Below are positions 28,358 through 36,887 of a DNA stretch of 64,000 nucleotides, piece after piece (position 1 is the first letter of the stretch; each line of letters begins with the position of its first letter). Location: assembly GCA_964481425.1 (NCBI GenBank), contig CAYZTM010000016.1, forward strand, positions 32,766 to 96,765, read 5' to 3'. Under the pieces are notes generated by a model, which saw only the letters and a program-made list of their open reading frames with translations, was not told where the DNA came from and searched no databases. A program made the translations under genes and the position numbers. Origin of the DNA: MKUN01 sp964481425 (GTDB lineage Bacteria; Bacteroidota; Bacteroidia; Chitinophagales; Chitinophagaceae).

Positions 28358-29347
28358 TTGTCACATTCAGAAGAACGTTCAGAAAAAATCTGCCTCAATT
28401 GCGGCGCCACGCTTCATGGCCGCTATTGCCATGTATGCGGCCAGGAGAATGTAGAACCTAAAGAAAGCGTGGGCCATATCTTTCGCCACTTTTTCGAGGA
28501 TGTCACCCACTTCGACGGTAAATTCTTCAGCACACTTAAACTGCTCATTACCAAACCGGGCTTTCTATCTGCGGAATACATTAAGGGGCGCAGGGCTTCC
28601 TACCTCAACCCTATCCGGATGTACCTTTTCATCTCTTTTGTTTTCTTCTTTGCCTTGTTCGCTTTCCCCGGCAGCAACACGCAGCCTTTAGTAAAGCAGC
28701 CGGTCAAAAAAGAAAAGCTGAACAAAATAAATTACAGCATAAATACGGGCGATGAAAGCCCTGTGAAAATAATAACGGATACCATCAACACCTATGCGAA
28801 GAGCAAGAACACGGTAGCAACCCTGGCAGAATACAAAGCACAGCAGGACTCACTACCTCTCGCTGAGCGTGATGGCGCGATAGAACACTTTTTTGCCGTT
28901 AAAGCCTTCGCACTATCGGATGCCTTAGCAAGTGGCGACAAGGAATATCTTCACCGGGCAAAGGAAAAATTCTTCCACCTGCTTCCGCAGATGTTCTATG
29001 TCATCCTGCCCTTCTTTGCGCTCTTTTTATACCTCTTGTATATCAGACGCAGGAAGGAATATAACTATGTGGCACATGCTATTTTTACCGTCCACTATTA
29101 TTGCTTTGTATTTATAGCCTGGCTGGCCATGCGCCTGGTTGGTTTTATACCTCTGGCCGGCCGTTTGCTGCAGCTGGCCATCCTTATATATGTGTGGGTG
29201 TACCTGTTCCGGGCCATGCGCAAGTTCTACAAACAGGGCGGGGGCAAGACCTTCCTGAAATTCATGCTGCTCGATATTGCCACGGCAGTATTTATGATCC
29301 TGCTCTCCATCATATACATCGCCACGGCTATGACCAGCGCTCTTTAG
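28358..29347 (+). CDS. DUF3667 zinc-ribbon membrane protein
   Basis: A 329-aa DUF3667 protein. The N-terminal zinc ribbon (CLNCGATLHGRYCHVCGQEN, two CxxC) precedes a conserved segment about FRHFFEDVTHFDGKFFSTLK and SYLNPIRMYLFISF. Then come a first membrane helix (about residues 88-106), a long charged loop facing one side (about 110-205), and three or four C-terminal helices. The start is the TTG at 28358; no ATG lies before the zinc ribbon. It starts 14 bp after the enoyl-CoA hydratase and may be co-transcribed. The family is common in Bacteroidota and lacks a known role. A bidirectional terminator follows. Confidence 0.85.
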   Translation: MSHSEERSEKICLNCGATLHGRYCHVCGQENVEPKESVGHIFRHFFEDVTHFDGKFFSTLKLLITKPGFLSAEYIKGRRASYLNPIRMYLFISFVFFFALFAFPGSNTQPLVKQPVKKEKLNKINYSINTGDESPVKIITDTINTYAKSKNTVATLAEYKAQQDSLPLAERDGAIEHFFAVKAFALSDALASGDKEYLHRAKEKFFHLLPQMFYVILPFFALFLYLLYIRRRKEYNYVAHAIFTVHYYCFVFIAWLAMRLVGFIPLAGRLLQLAILIYVWVYLFRAMRKFYKQGGGKTFLKFMLLDIATAVFMILLSIIYIATAMTSAL

Positions 29348-29361
29348 ATACTTACTAAATC

Positions 29362-29394
29362 AAAAGGCCCGGCAATAATTTGCCGGGCCTTTTC
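29362..29394. terminator. Bidirectional terminator between convergent genes
   Basis: A near-perfect 14-bp stem (AAAAGGCCCGGCAA with TTGCCGGGCCTTTT) and a 4-nt loop, flanked by A-run and T-run. It serves both the DUF3667 gene on the plus strand and the DUF4476 gene on the minus strand. Confidence 0.9.
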
Positions 29395-29407
29395 AATACC
29401 TATATTT

Positions 29408-30505
29408 TTAGCGTTGGCTACTGATGAAATTATTCAGGTCTTCTTTTGATGAAGAGAAGGTCAGCACATTCCCAATTTTGAAATAGTTGTTCTGATCTAT
29501 GGTCCTGGAGTAAGCCGCTTTTGCAACATCAAGTTTCGATTCATCAAAGTTGAACAGTTGGCATAGCTGCATTACCTGGTCGGTAGTAAAGTAGTTCCCG
29601 CTTATGATACTTTTTGCAGTCGACAGCTTAGTATCATCGAAGCTACTGTTCTTAATGGTTTCTTTGGCCTGTGCAAAGCTGCCCCCATCCATGGCCATCC
29701 TGCGCCTGGATTCCCGCCTGTTATCGTTATAGGCATTGTTATTGGCGCTTATCATATTATTCAGCTCTTCTTTGCTTGAGGAGAAAGAGAATACGTTGCT
29801 TACCTTATAATAATTTTCCGGGTCCACTGTGCGGGAATAAGCGGCCTTTGCAAAAGCGAGCTTCGCATCTTCGAAGCTGAACACCTTGCACATCTCTATC
29901 ACCTGGCCGGTGGTCATATAGTTGTTCAGCAATACACTCTTTGCGGTTGATAGCATGGCATCATTGAAATGTGCATTACGCACAGCAGCCTTCGCCTGTT
30001 CAAAATCGCCATTGCTCATCGCATAGGGTCTATCCCGGCGGTCATCATGATGGCGATACCTGTCGTGCCTGTCGCGGTCGCGGTCCCGCCCGGGATCATA
30101 GGCATCTTTCGAATGCTTCCCATAATGCATCACGTACATGTTCGCGGGGGCCACATACTTTTTAGGTACAGGCGCCATCGAGAAGTAGTTAAGGTCCATC
30201 TTACCTCCGGCCCTTTGAATTTTGTAGGTCACATCCATGTAGTTGCCAGTCATGTCGGTCACCTGCAGGTTCTTCACGATGTCGGGTATCCTTTGGTTCT
30301 CAAAGATGATCCTTGTACTGTAATACGGTTGGTTCAGGTCCTCGATACGTACATTGGTTTGCGGTTGATCGTTTTGCTGTTCGCCGTTCAGTACCAGGTA
30401 GAACCTATCCCCGCTTTCGGAGAATATGGTCAGGTCACCTGCCTGCTGCGCCGTTGCCAATAGAGGGAAAAGAAAGAGCGCTATTAAAATGTATGTGTGT
30501 CTCAT
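29408..30505 (-). CDS. DUF4476 protein with two tandem DUF4476 domains
   Basis: A 365-aa exported protein with signal peptide (LIALFLFPLLATAQQ). The N-terminal domain (about residues 20-135) is a beta-rich segment also present in the downstream paralogue (LTIFSESGDRFYLVLNGE). An Arg/Asp/His-rich linker (about 140-165) follows. Two DUF4476 domains (about 168-265 and 275-365) each contain a FxxAKxxVxNxxF start, AKS(V/I)(L/I)xxNY, and YSRT(V/I)D near the end. The repeat is probably an internal duplication. Role unknown. It is the second gene of a paralogous pair. Confidence 0.85.
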   Translation of the reverse strand: MRHTYILIALFLFPLLATAQQAGDLTIFSESGDRFYLVLNGEQQNDQPQTNVRIEDLNQPYYSTRIIFENQRIPDIVKNLQVTDMTGNYMDVTYKIQRAGGKMDLNYFSMAPVPKKYVAPANMYVMHYGKHSKDAYDPGRDRDRDRHDRYRHHDDRRDRPYAMSNGDFEQAKAAVRNAHFNDAMLSTAKSVLLNNYMTTGQVIEMCKVFSFEDAKLAFAKAAYSRTVDPENYYKVSNVFSFSSSKEELNNMISANNNAYNDNRRESRRRMAMDGGSFAQAKETIKNSSFDDTKLSTAKSIISGNYFTTDQVMQLCQLFNFDESKLDVAKAAYSRTIDQNNYFKIGNVLTFSSSKEDLNNFISSQR

Positions 30506-30545
30506 AAAAAAAGTTTGTGCGAGGCTTAGAGCAAACCTCGCACAA
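30505..30545 (-). terminator. Terminator between the two DUF4476 genes
   Basis: The 10-bp stem TTGTGCGAGG/CCTCGCACAA, with an 11-nt loop, is followed on the minus strand by a seven-T run. It separates the upstream 307-aa paralogue from the 365-aa one, so the downstream gene may depend on read-through or its own promoter. Confidence 0.8.
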
Positions 30546-30570
30546 GATAATTCATAAAACGTGCCAGTTT

Positions 30571-31494
30571 TTAATGGCTGCTTATGTAGTTGTTCAATTC
30601 TTCCTTACTTGATGAATAAGTGAAAGCGTTGACCACTTTGAAATAGTTATTGGGATCCACTGTTTTAGGATAAGCGCATTTCGCAAAATCCAGTTTCGAT
30701 TCTTCGAAGCTGAAGAGGTTGCATATTTGCACTACCTGGTCGGCGGTCAGGCAGTTATGTGCAATGATGCCCTTAGCGGTTGATAACATTGTTTCTGCAA
30801 AGCTGGCATCAGCGATGGTTTTTTTGGCCTGTGCAAAATCATTGTTGTTCATCGGGTAGCAGTCTCCTTCGCGGCGCCTGCCCTCATGATGATGCTCTTC
30901 AGCATAACTGCCTTCGCTGTAGCCACTGGTGGTAGTTGTGGTGGTAGTAGTGGTTTGGGTCACCGTGCCCGATGCATACGGGTCGCTGACACTTACGCCT
31001 ACGTTCATGCCGTTCACATTCACATTGGCACCTACGGTATTGCCTACGGTGGTGGTCGTTGTCTGCTGTGTGACAGTAGTACTTCCCGCCGGTGGTGGCG
31101 GAGGCGTACCATAATGCATTACATACACATCGGCAGGGGCCACATAATTGGGGGCAGGCGGTATGGCCGAGAAGTAACGGAGCTTCATGCTCCCCTTGTT
31201 GTCCTTCTTTATTTTGTAGGTCACATCCATCATCGCATTGGTCGACGGGTCGGCTATAGGAATGTTCTTGCTGATCTCACCAAGGCCCTTGTCTTCGAAT
31301 ATGATCTTCGCGCTGTAGTAAGGTTGGGGCAGGTCCTCTATACGTACATTGGTTTGCGCCACATCGTTCTGGCGCTGACCGTTCAATATGAGGAAGAATT
31401 TATCGCCATCTTCTGAAAAGATGGTCAGGTCGCCGGCAGGCTGTGCCATCGACAACAGAGGAAATAACAATAAGAGCAGTAAACTGTATTTCAT
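30571..31494 (-). CDS. DUF4476 protein with Thr-rich linker
   Basis: A 307-aa exported protein with signal peptide (LLLLLLFPLLSMAQ). The N-terminal domain matches that of its downstream neighbour (LTIFSEDGDKFFLILNGQ, VRIEDLPQPYYSAKIIF). A low-complexity linker (about residues 130-205) is rich in Thr, Val and Pro, with a run of nine threonines and a PPPPP stretch. One DUF4476 domain (about 215-307) follows. It clearly shares ancestry with the 365-aa gene, which has two DUF4476 domains and a different linker. Confidence 0.85.
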   Translation of the reverse strand: MKYSLLLLLLFPLLSMAQPAGDLTIFSEDGDKFFLILNGQRQNDVAQTNVRIEDLPQPYYSAKIIFEDKGLGEISKNIPIADPSTNAMMDVTYKIKKDNKGSMKLRYFSAIPPAPNYVAPADVYVMHYGTPPPPPAGSTTVTQQTTTTTVGNTVGANVNVNGMNVGVSVSDPYASGTVTQTTTTTTTTTSGYSEGSYAEEHHHEGRRREGDCYPMNNNDFAQAKKTIADASFAETMLSTAKGIIAHNCLTADQVVQICNLFSFEESKLDFAKCAYPKTVDPNNYFKVVNAFTYSSSKEELNNYISSH

Positions 31495-31575
31495 AAAATT
31501 TTAATTGTTGCTGCAAGATTAATACATTTTTACATAAAATATTTAGCCTAAGGTATTTCGAGCAAAAATTCTCTC

Positions 31576-31605
31576 ATAAAAAGTCCCGCGGACGAACCGC
31601 GGGAC
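31576..31605 (-). terminator. Terminator for nrdJ
   Basis: The 9-bp stem GTCCCGCGG/CCGCGGGAC, with a 5-nt loop, is followed by TTTTTAT on the minus strand, 38 bp after the nrdJ stop. Confidence 0.85.
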
Positions 31606-31642
31606 AGAAAACAACAAAAATCCACTATTTGCTCCGTACTTA

Positions 31643-34600
31643 TTAACTGCAGCCTGTGGTAGTGCCGCAATTAGGACACATGTAACAGGTGCCGTTCCTT
31701 AAAGTTATATTACCACAGTTGCGGCAGGCAGGCGCATCGGCACTGGTACCCATTAGTTTCTTCACATCTGCGCTGTTTGCTGTGGCCACTGCTTTAGGGG
31801 CAGGGTTAACGTTCTTTTGTTTTTGCGTTTGCTGCGGTGCGGTAACCCTTACCTGCGACAGCTCCTGCTGTGCGGCCGTTTCTTCGGCATGCGTCAGGCG
31901 GCTGGGGTCGGGTACGTGCACCAGGTCGGTACGGTCGAGGTATTCGTAAGCCAGCAGGCGGAATACATAGTCGAGTACTGAAGTAGCTGTCTTGATGTTC
32001 GGGTGTTCTACCACGCCTGATGGCTCAAAGCGGGTGAAGGTGAACTTATCTACAAACTCCTCGAGGGGCACACCATATTGCAGGCCCACCGATACGGCTA
32101 TGGCAAAGCTGTTCATCAGGCTACGCATGGTAGCGCCTTCCTTGGCCATATCCAGGAATATCTCACCCAGTGTGCCATCGCCATATTCACCGGTGCGTAC
32201 GAACAATGGCTGGCCACCCACCTTGGCTTTTATAGTATAGCCGCGGCGCTTGGCGGGTAATTGCTTACGCTCTACGATGCGGCTCAGCTCACGTTTCAGT
32301 TGCGTATCGGGACTGGCCTGTACGCGTTTGTTCACTTCGTCCAGCAGTTCTTCTACGGTCAGCTTACCGAGGTCAACGATCTGTGAGTCGTTGATGTTCA
32401 CATTTTCTTCCTTAGTTTCTTCTTTCTTTTTCTTATCGCTCTTGTTGCTCAGCGGCTGGCTCAGCTTAGAACCATCGCGGTACAGGGCGCAGGCTTTAAG
32501 GGCCAGTTGCCAGCTCAGCTGGTAGCAATCTTTTATTTCTTCAACAGTAGCCTCATTCGGCAGGTTGATGGTCTTGGATATAGCGCCGCTGATGAATGGC
32601 TGCACGGCACCCATCATACGGATGTGGCCATGTGCATGTATGTAACGCTCTCCTTTCCTGCCGCATTTGTTAGCGCAGTCGAACACGGCAAGGTGCTCTT
32701 CTTTGAGATATGGCGCACCTTCTACGGTCATAGTACCGCATACATAATCGTTGGCTGCTTCTATTTCGGCATCGCTGAAGCCCAGCTCATGCAAGAGGCT
32801 GAAGTCTGCATCGAAATATTGTTCCGGCTTGAAGCCCAAACGCTGCAGGCATTCTTCGCCAAGTGTATAAGCGTTGAACACAAAACCTATCTCGAAAGCG
32901 CTCTCTACAGCCGTATCCAGCTTTTTCAGCTCATCAGCTATCAAGCCTTTTTCGCTCAGGCTTTCGTGGTTGATGTAAGGCGCACCTGCAAATGTGCCGT
33001 GGCCTTTGGCATACTTCACTATGGCATCTATCTCTGCCGGGTTGTAACCCAGGTTCTTCAATGCAGCAGGTATTGACTGGTTGATTATCTTAAAATAACC
33101 ACCACCGGAAAGCTTCTTGAATTTCACCAGTGCAAAATCCGGTTCCACACCCGTAGTATCACAATCCATCACCAGGCCAATGGTACCGGTGGGAGCGATA
33201 ACGGTGGCCTGCGCATTGCGGTAGCCATATTGTTCACCCATCTGTACGGCCTCATCCCACGCCTTGGTAGCGGCCTTCAGCAGGTAGTCTGGGCAATACT
33301 TGGCATTGATGCCCATAGGCTTCAGTTCCAGTCCTTCATAAGCATCAGCAGCATCGTATGCGGCTGCGCGGTGGTTGCGCATCACGCGCATCATGTGGTG
33401 TTTGTTGTCCTCATAACGCGGGAAAGCGCCAAGAGCCTTTGCCATCTCTGCCGATGTCTTGTAGGCCACACCATTCATGATGGCGGTTATGGCGCCGGCT
33501 ATCGCGCGGGCCTCTTCACTGTCATAAGGGATACCGCTCACCATCAGCATTGAGCCAAGGTTGGCATAGCCGAGGCCCAGCGTACGATAATCGTAGCTAA
33601 GCTGTGCCACTTCAGGCGAAGGGAACTGCGCCATCAGCACAGACACCTCCAACACTACTGTCCAAAGGCGGGTAATGTATTCAAAGCCTGCCACATCGAA
33701 AGTATTGTCCTCTTCGTTAAAGAAGCGGCGCAGGTTCATCGATGCCAGGTTACATGCTGTATTATCGAGGAACATGTACTCGGAACAAGGATTGGAAGCC
33801 CTTATCTTTCCACCTTCCGGGCAGGTATGCCATTCGTTGATGGTGGTATCGTACTGTGTACCGGGGTCGGCGCAGCGCCATGCTGCGTAAGATATTTTGT
33901 CCCATACCTGCCTGGCGGGCACGGTCTTCATCACCTTGCCGGTGCTGCGGGCCGTCATTTCCCAATCTTCATTATTGGTCAGCCTGCGGAAGAATTCGTT
34001 GGGTATGCGAACGGAGTTATTCGAGTTTTGCCCGGAAACGGTGCGGTAGGCTTCGCCTTCATAATCGGATGCATAACCTGCGGCTATGAGGGCGGCCACC
34101 TTCTTTTCTTCTTCCACCTTCCAGTCTATGAAGTCCATCACTTCCGGGTGGTCGAGGTCAAGGCAAACCATCTTTGCAGCGCGGCGCGTAGTGCCACCGC
34201 TCTTGATGGCACCTGCAGCCCTGTCGCCTATTTTCAGGAAGCTCATCAGGCCGCTCGATGTGCCGCCGCCGCTCAGCTTTTCGCCTTCGGCGCGTATATT
34301 GGAATAGTTGGTACCTACACCGGAACCGTATTTGAAGATACGGGCTTCGCGCACCCAAAGGTCCATGATGCCGCCTTCGTTCACCAGGTCGTCCTCTACG
34401 CTTAATATAAAGCAGGCATGCGGCTGAGGGCGCTCGTATGCATTCTTAGAACGTTCCAGCTTGCCTGTAACAGGATCCACATAATAGTGGCCCTGCGCTT
34501 TACCATCTATACCATAGCTATTGAAGAGGCCTGTATTGAACCATTGCGGCGAGTTGGGCGCGCAGCTTTGCAGCAATATGCTGTGTACCAGCTCATCATA

Positions 34601-34954
34601 AAATACTGTTGCATCGGCAGCCGAGGCGAAGTAGCCATATTTCTCGCCCCATGTCTTCCAGCAGTCTGCCAGGCGATGGGCCACCTGCTTGATAGAGGTC
34701 TCGCGGCCCAGGCTGCCATCAGGCTGGGGTACGCCTGCTTTACGAAAATATTTCTGCGCCAGGATGTCCGTGGCTATCTGCGACCAATGCTTCGGAACTT
34801 CCACATCGGTCATCTCGAACACTTTCTCTCCGTTGGGGTTACGGATCACAGATGTACGATAGTCGTACTCGAACATATCGAAGGGGCTTACGCCTTCCTT
34901 TGTGTATTGGCGATGAAAAGAAAGGCCATTGTTCCTGGTAGTTGTGGCAGTCAT
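31643..34954 (-). CDS. nrdJ: Adenosylcobalamin-dependent (class II) ribonucleotide reductase
   Basis: Reduces ribonucleotides to deoxyribonucleotides with adenosylcobalamin, in the cytoplasm; 1103 aa. No N-terminal ATP-cone is visible. The catalytic region has the SNPCSEYMFLDNTACNL signature (thiyl/redox cysteines) and the PTGTIG loop. The C-terminus carries a Lys/Glu-rich linker, a conserved alpha/beta tail and a zinc-finger-like end with CRNCGN and CPNCGTTTGC. I use the ATG at 34954. An in-frame TTG at 34960 is part of the -7 box. A separate class I or III reductase was not seen in this window. Confidence 0.95.
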   Translation of the reverse strand: MTATTTRNNGLSFHRQYTKEGVSPFDMFEYDYRTSVIRNPNGEKVFEMTDVEVPKHWSQIATDILAQKYFRKAGVPQPDGSLGRETSIKQVAHRLADCWKTWGEKYGYFASAADATVFYDELVHSILLQSCAPNSPQWFNTGLFNSYGIDGKAQGHYYVDPVTGKLERSKNAYERPQPHACFILSVEDDLVNEGGIMDLWVREARIFKYGSGVGTNYSNIRAEGEKLSGGGTSSGLMSFLKIGDRAAGAIKSGGTTRRAAKMVCLDLDHPEVMDFIDWKVEEEKKVAALIAAGYASDYEGEAYRTVSGQNSNNSVRIPNEFFRRLTNNEDWEMTARSTGKVMKTVPARQVWDKISYAAWRCADPGTQYDTTINEWHTCPEGGKIRASNPCSEYMFLDNTACNLASMNLRRFFNEEDNTFDVAGFEYITRLWTVVLEVSVLMAQFPSPEVAQLSYDYRTLGLGYANLGSMLMVSGIPYDSEEARAIAGAITAIMNGVAYKTSAEMAKALGAFPRYEDNKHHMMRVMRNHRAAAYDAADAYEGLELKPMGINAKYCPDYLLKAATKAWDEAVQMGEQYGYRNAQATVIAPTGTIGLVMDCDTTGVEPDFALVKFKKLSGGGYFKIINQSIPAALKNLGYNPAEIDAIVKYAKGHGTFAGAPYINHESLSEKGLIADELKKLDTAVESAFEIGFVFNAYTLGEECLQRLGFKPEQYFDADFSLLHELGFSDAEIEAANDYVCGTMTVEGAPYLKEEHLAVFDCANKCGRKGERYIHAHGHIRMMGAVQPFISGAISKTINLPNEATVEEIKDCYQLSWQLALKACALYRDGSKLSQPLSNKSDKKKKEETKEENVNINDSQIVDLGKLTVEELLDEVNKRVQASPDTQLKRELSRIVERKQLPAKRRGYTIKAKVGGQPLFVRTGEYGDGTLGEIFLDMAKEGATMRSLMNSFAIAVSVGLQYGVPLEEFVDKFTFTRFEPSGVVEHPNIKTATSVLDYVFRLLAYEYLDRTDLVHVPDPSRLTHAEETAAQQELSQVRVTAPQQTQKQKNVNPAPKAVATANSADVKKLMGTSADAPACRNCGNITLRNGTCYMCPNCGTTTGCS

Positions 34955-34957
34955 GGG

Positions 34958-34965
34958 CAAAAATA
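34958..34965 (-). promoter_or_regulatory. Bacteroidota -7 box abutting the nrdJ start
   Basis: TATTTTTG on the minus strand matches TAnnTTTG and ends 3 nt before the ATG at 34954. If used, transcription would start at or next to the start codon, giving a leaderless mRNA. Confidence 0.45.
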
Positions 34966-35298
34966 TTTTTTCGTTAAAAATTCGGTCTTAAATGCTCTCC
35001 CGAGGTGCGGAAAACGAAAGTATCTAAAACCCTAATTTTTTTTTGATAAAGAAATCAACCGCTTGTGGATAATCTACAAAGCTTCAAATTTTAGTAGTTT
35101 ATTATTATTAATTAACATGGAATATTTTATTTATTTTATTATTCACATAAAACCTGAAAACATTCATGAACGGCTTTCAAAAGTTACGCAAAATATGTAT
35201 GACCGCAAGGTATTTTTTTGTTAAAAAGCGCCTTGGGCAAGGGTTTGTGGCAAATACCGCAAATTCTATTATTTTTACCCGATAAATAATAGTGAATT
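34961..35298. other. Intergenic region between divergent nrdJ and gcvH
   Basis: A 338-bp AT-rich spacer. On the left is the nrdJ promoter box. On the right, TTTG at 35244-35247 and TATTTTTA at 35270-35277 (22 bp apart) could be a gcvH promoter with one mismatch in the -7 box. No ORF, hairpin or cobalamin-riboswitch-like structure was recognised. Confidence 0.5.
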
Positions 35299-35679
35299 AT
35301 GAATTTTCCTGACACGCTCAGATACACTAAAGACCACGAATGGATAAAGCTGGAAGGCAACGTGGCTACCGTAGGCATAACAGATTTTGCACAGCGTGAG
35401 CTGGGCGATATCGTATTTGTTGACATCGACACAGTGGGTAAAAAGCTGGGCTCGAACGAGATCTTCGGTACCGTAGAAGCGGTAAAGACCGTATCGGACC
35501 TGTACCTGCCTGTGGCCGGTACCGTTAGCGAAGTGAATGCCGACCTGGAAGGCAATCCTGAATACGTGAACAACGATCCTTACGAGAAGGGCTGGATGAT
35601 AAAAATGGAAGTGGACAGCGCTGACGAAGTGAACGCACTTATGGATGCAGCAGCTTACCGCGCACTGGTGGGCGAATAG
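35299..35679 (+). CDS. gcvH: Glycine cleavage system H protein
   Basis: Lipoyl carrier of the glycine cleavage complex, 126 aa, normal length. It shuttles the aminomethyl group between the P, T and L proteins. The lipoylation lysine lies in GTVEAVKTVSDLY (about residue 63), preceded by the typical YTKDHEWI N-terminus and followed by NxDLEGNPEYVNNDPYEKGWM. No gcvP or gcvT is present nearby, which is usual in Bacteroidota. The VanZ-like gene starts 1 bp after its stop, so the two are co-transcribed. Confidence 0.96.
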   Translation: MNFPDTLRYTKDHEWIKLEGNVATVGITDFAQRELGDIVFVDIDTVGKKLGSNEIFGTVEAVKTVSDLYLPVAGTVSEVNADLEGNPEYVNNDPYEKGWMIKMEVDSADEVNALMDAAAYRALVGE

Positions 35680-35680
35680 T

Positions 35681-36079
35681 ATGCTGAACCAGTTATTCTC
35701 ACCGGATTCACCTTATAAAAGACGAGCAAGGTCCTTAGCCATACTGTGGACCTTGCTTATTTTTATCCTTTGCTTCATCCCGGCAAAAGAACTGCCCGAG
35801 GTGGACATACCGCTTGCCGACAAGTGGGTACACTTCATACTCTTCGGTGTCTTTACCTTCCTGTGGCTGTGTAGCAAGCCTTCACGCAAGCCCGGCTTCC
35901 TGTTGCTCATCTTTGCCGCCGGCATATTTACCGGGTGGGTGGTGGAGGAACTACAGGGCCTGCTGGCCTTCCTCGGGCGCAGCAAAGATGTAATGGACAT
36001 ACTTGCCGACTCCATAGGCGGCCTGCTGGGTGTATTGCTTTTTGCCCTGCTCTCTTATATGAGCGAGCGCCGGAAATAA
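35681..36079 (+). CDS. VanZ-like family membrane protein
   Basis: A 132-aa inner-membrane protein from the ATG at 35681. Four hydrophobic helices (about residues 17-33, 45-62, 70-88 and 110-127) and the VanZ-type motifs DKWVHFILFGVFTF, GWVVEELQGLL and SKDVMDILADSIGGLLG. VanZ confers low-level teicoplanin resistance in enterococci, but most relatives like this one have no tested role. It follows gcvH with 1-bp spacing, a pairing often kept in Bacteroidota genomes. Confidence 0.85.
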   Translation: MLNQLFSPDSPYKRRARSLAILWTLLIFILCFIPAKELPEVDIPLADKWVHFILFGVFTFLWLCSKPSRKPGFLLLIFAAGIFTGWVVEELQGLLAFLGRSKDVMDILADSIGGLLGVLLFALLSYMSERRK

Positions 36080-36185
36080 GCGGCAGTTTGCAGTGGCAGC
36101 AGGCAGGTTTCGTTATGCGCTGAACGCAGCATTTATTTTATCACACACTTTTATTGAAGATCAAGGACTTAGCGTGATAAAATAT

Positions 36186-36345
36186 CCCAAAAATATCACA
36201 GTTTTATCCCACGACCTGTGTCATTAGTGTGCAGGTTTAACCAATAAATAAAGAACTTCATCCCCTTTGGCAAAAGCCTACGGAACTATGCAAGTTACGC
36301 CAGAGCGGAGGCGGTTTCCAAATGAACATATCCACATTTTTGGCG
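36186..36345. repeat. Direct repeat copy 1 (160 bp, perfect)
   Basis: Identical over 160 bases to 36888-37047, with a further ~10 bases on the left identical except for one indel. The offset is 702 bp. It contains no ORF. The pair brackets a 542-bp cassette between the VanZ gene and the sugar-kinase gene. Confidence 0.9.
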
Positions 36346-36373
36346 GGGAGGGCCGGTGCTCGCCTCACCCCTT

Positions 36374-36392
36374 CCCTCTCCTAAGGAGAGGG
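36374..36392. repeat. Perfect palindrome inside the cassette
   Basis: CCCTCTCCT and AGGAGAGGG separated by one A, a 19-nt near-continuous palindrome. Not followed by a T-run, so it is not a terminator. It resembles short intergenic palindromes. Confidence 0.6.
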
Positions 36393-36443
36393 TGACATGT
36401 GAACAAGACTATGGGGCCATCATCATCTTTGTAGCCTTGATAG

Positions 36444-36476
36444 CCCTTGAGTCCTCTGAAGGGAGAGACTCAAGGG
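36444..36476. repeat. Long hairpin inside the cassette
   Basis: The 10-bp arms CCCTTGAGTC and GACTCAAGGG enclose TCT/AGA with one bulged C and a 6-nt loop. It lies 26 bp upstream of the cassette's -7-like box. It could be an operator or a leftover palindromic repeat. Confidence 0.6.
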
Positions 36477-36501
36477 GTGAAGAAAAAGATACAAAAAGTC
36501 G

Positions 36502-36509
36502 TAAATTTG
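36502..36509 (+). promoter_or_regulatory. Bacteroidota -7 box in the cassette
   Basis: TAAATTTG matches TAnnTTTG and ends 13 nt before the ATG at 36523 of the small broken ORF. No clear -33 TTTG was found. Confidence 0.4.
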
Positions 36510-36522
36510 TGTTATATGAATA

Positions 36523-36646
36523 ATGAGAAGAGAAGAAAAAGCGAGGCAAATACGATGAAAAACTTGCTCTGGATGGCAGTTTCATGGATATAATGAAATC
36601 AGCCGTGAAGAATAGGGAGAAGAACACAGCTAAAAAGAAGGATTAG
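36523..36646 (+). pseudogene. Small ORF broken by a single base in an A-run
   Basis: From the ATG at 36523 the frame stops after 11 codons. Removing one A from the five-A run at 36536-36540 restores a 40-residue protein reading MRREEKRGKYDEKLALDG, then SFMDIMKSAVKN and a Lys-rich tail ending at the TAG at 36644. The KYDEKL...DGSF pattern resembles short unannotated proteins I associate with Bacteroidota, but I cannot name a family. The break may be real decay, programmed slippage or a sequencing error in a homopolymer. The next ORF starts 2 bp after its stop, suggesting a two-gene unit. Confidence 0.45.
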
Positions 36647-36648
36647 CA

Positions 36649-36849
36649 TTGTCTATATTTCGCATTATCCTAACGATTCTTTGGGTAGCTACTGTGATTC
36701 CTTACCTATATTTTTTCTATAAAGCTAACCGTATCACTAATAAGGATAGGCAATTAAATAACCTACGTAAGGCCAAACTCATTTTTTTTATAGGAACATT
36801 ATTTATTGTGATTATTTATATTATTAGTGCAATGTTTTTATTTGGGTAG
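36649..36849 (+). CDS. Small two-helix membrane protein
   Basis: A 66-aa protein starting at the TTG at 36649. Two hydrophobic helices (about residues 4-22 and 44-65) flank a short basic loop with KANRITNKDRQLNNLRKAK. The topology suggests an inner-membrane hairpin with a cytoplasmic basic loop. I do not recognise it. It starts just after the broken 40-aa ORF, within the stretch bracketed by 160-bp direct repeats. Low GC relative to its neighbours suggests a different origin. Confidence 0.55.
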   Translation: MSIFRIILTILWVATVIPYLYFFYKANRITNKDRQLNNLRKAKLIFFIGTLFIVIIYIISAMFLFG

Positions 36850-36887
36850 CACCTACTTGTAAATGGGTATAGTTACCTGATAAAATT

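Noticed and set aside
34961..35298. Possible cobalamin riboswitch upstream of the B12-dependent reductase
   Set aside because: The region is AT-rich with no recognisable B12-box-like or multi-stem structure, and the promoter box nearly touches the start codon, leaving no room for a leader.
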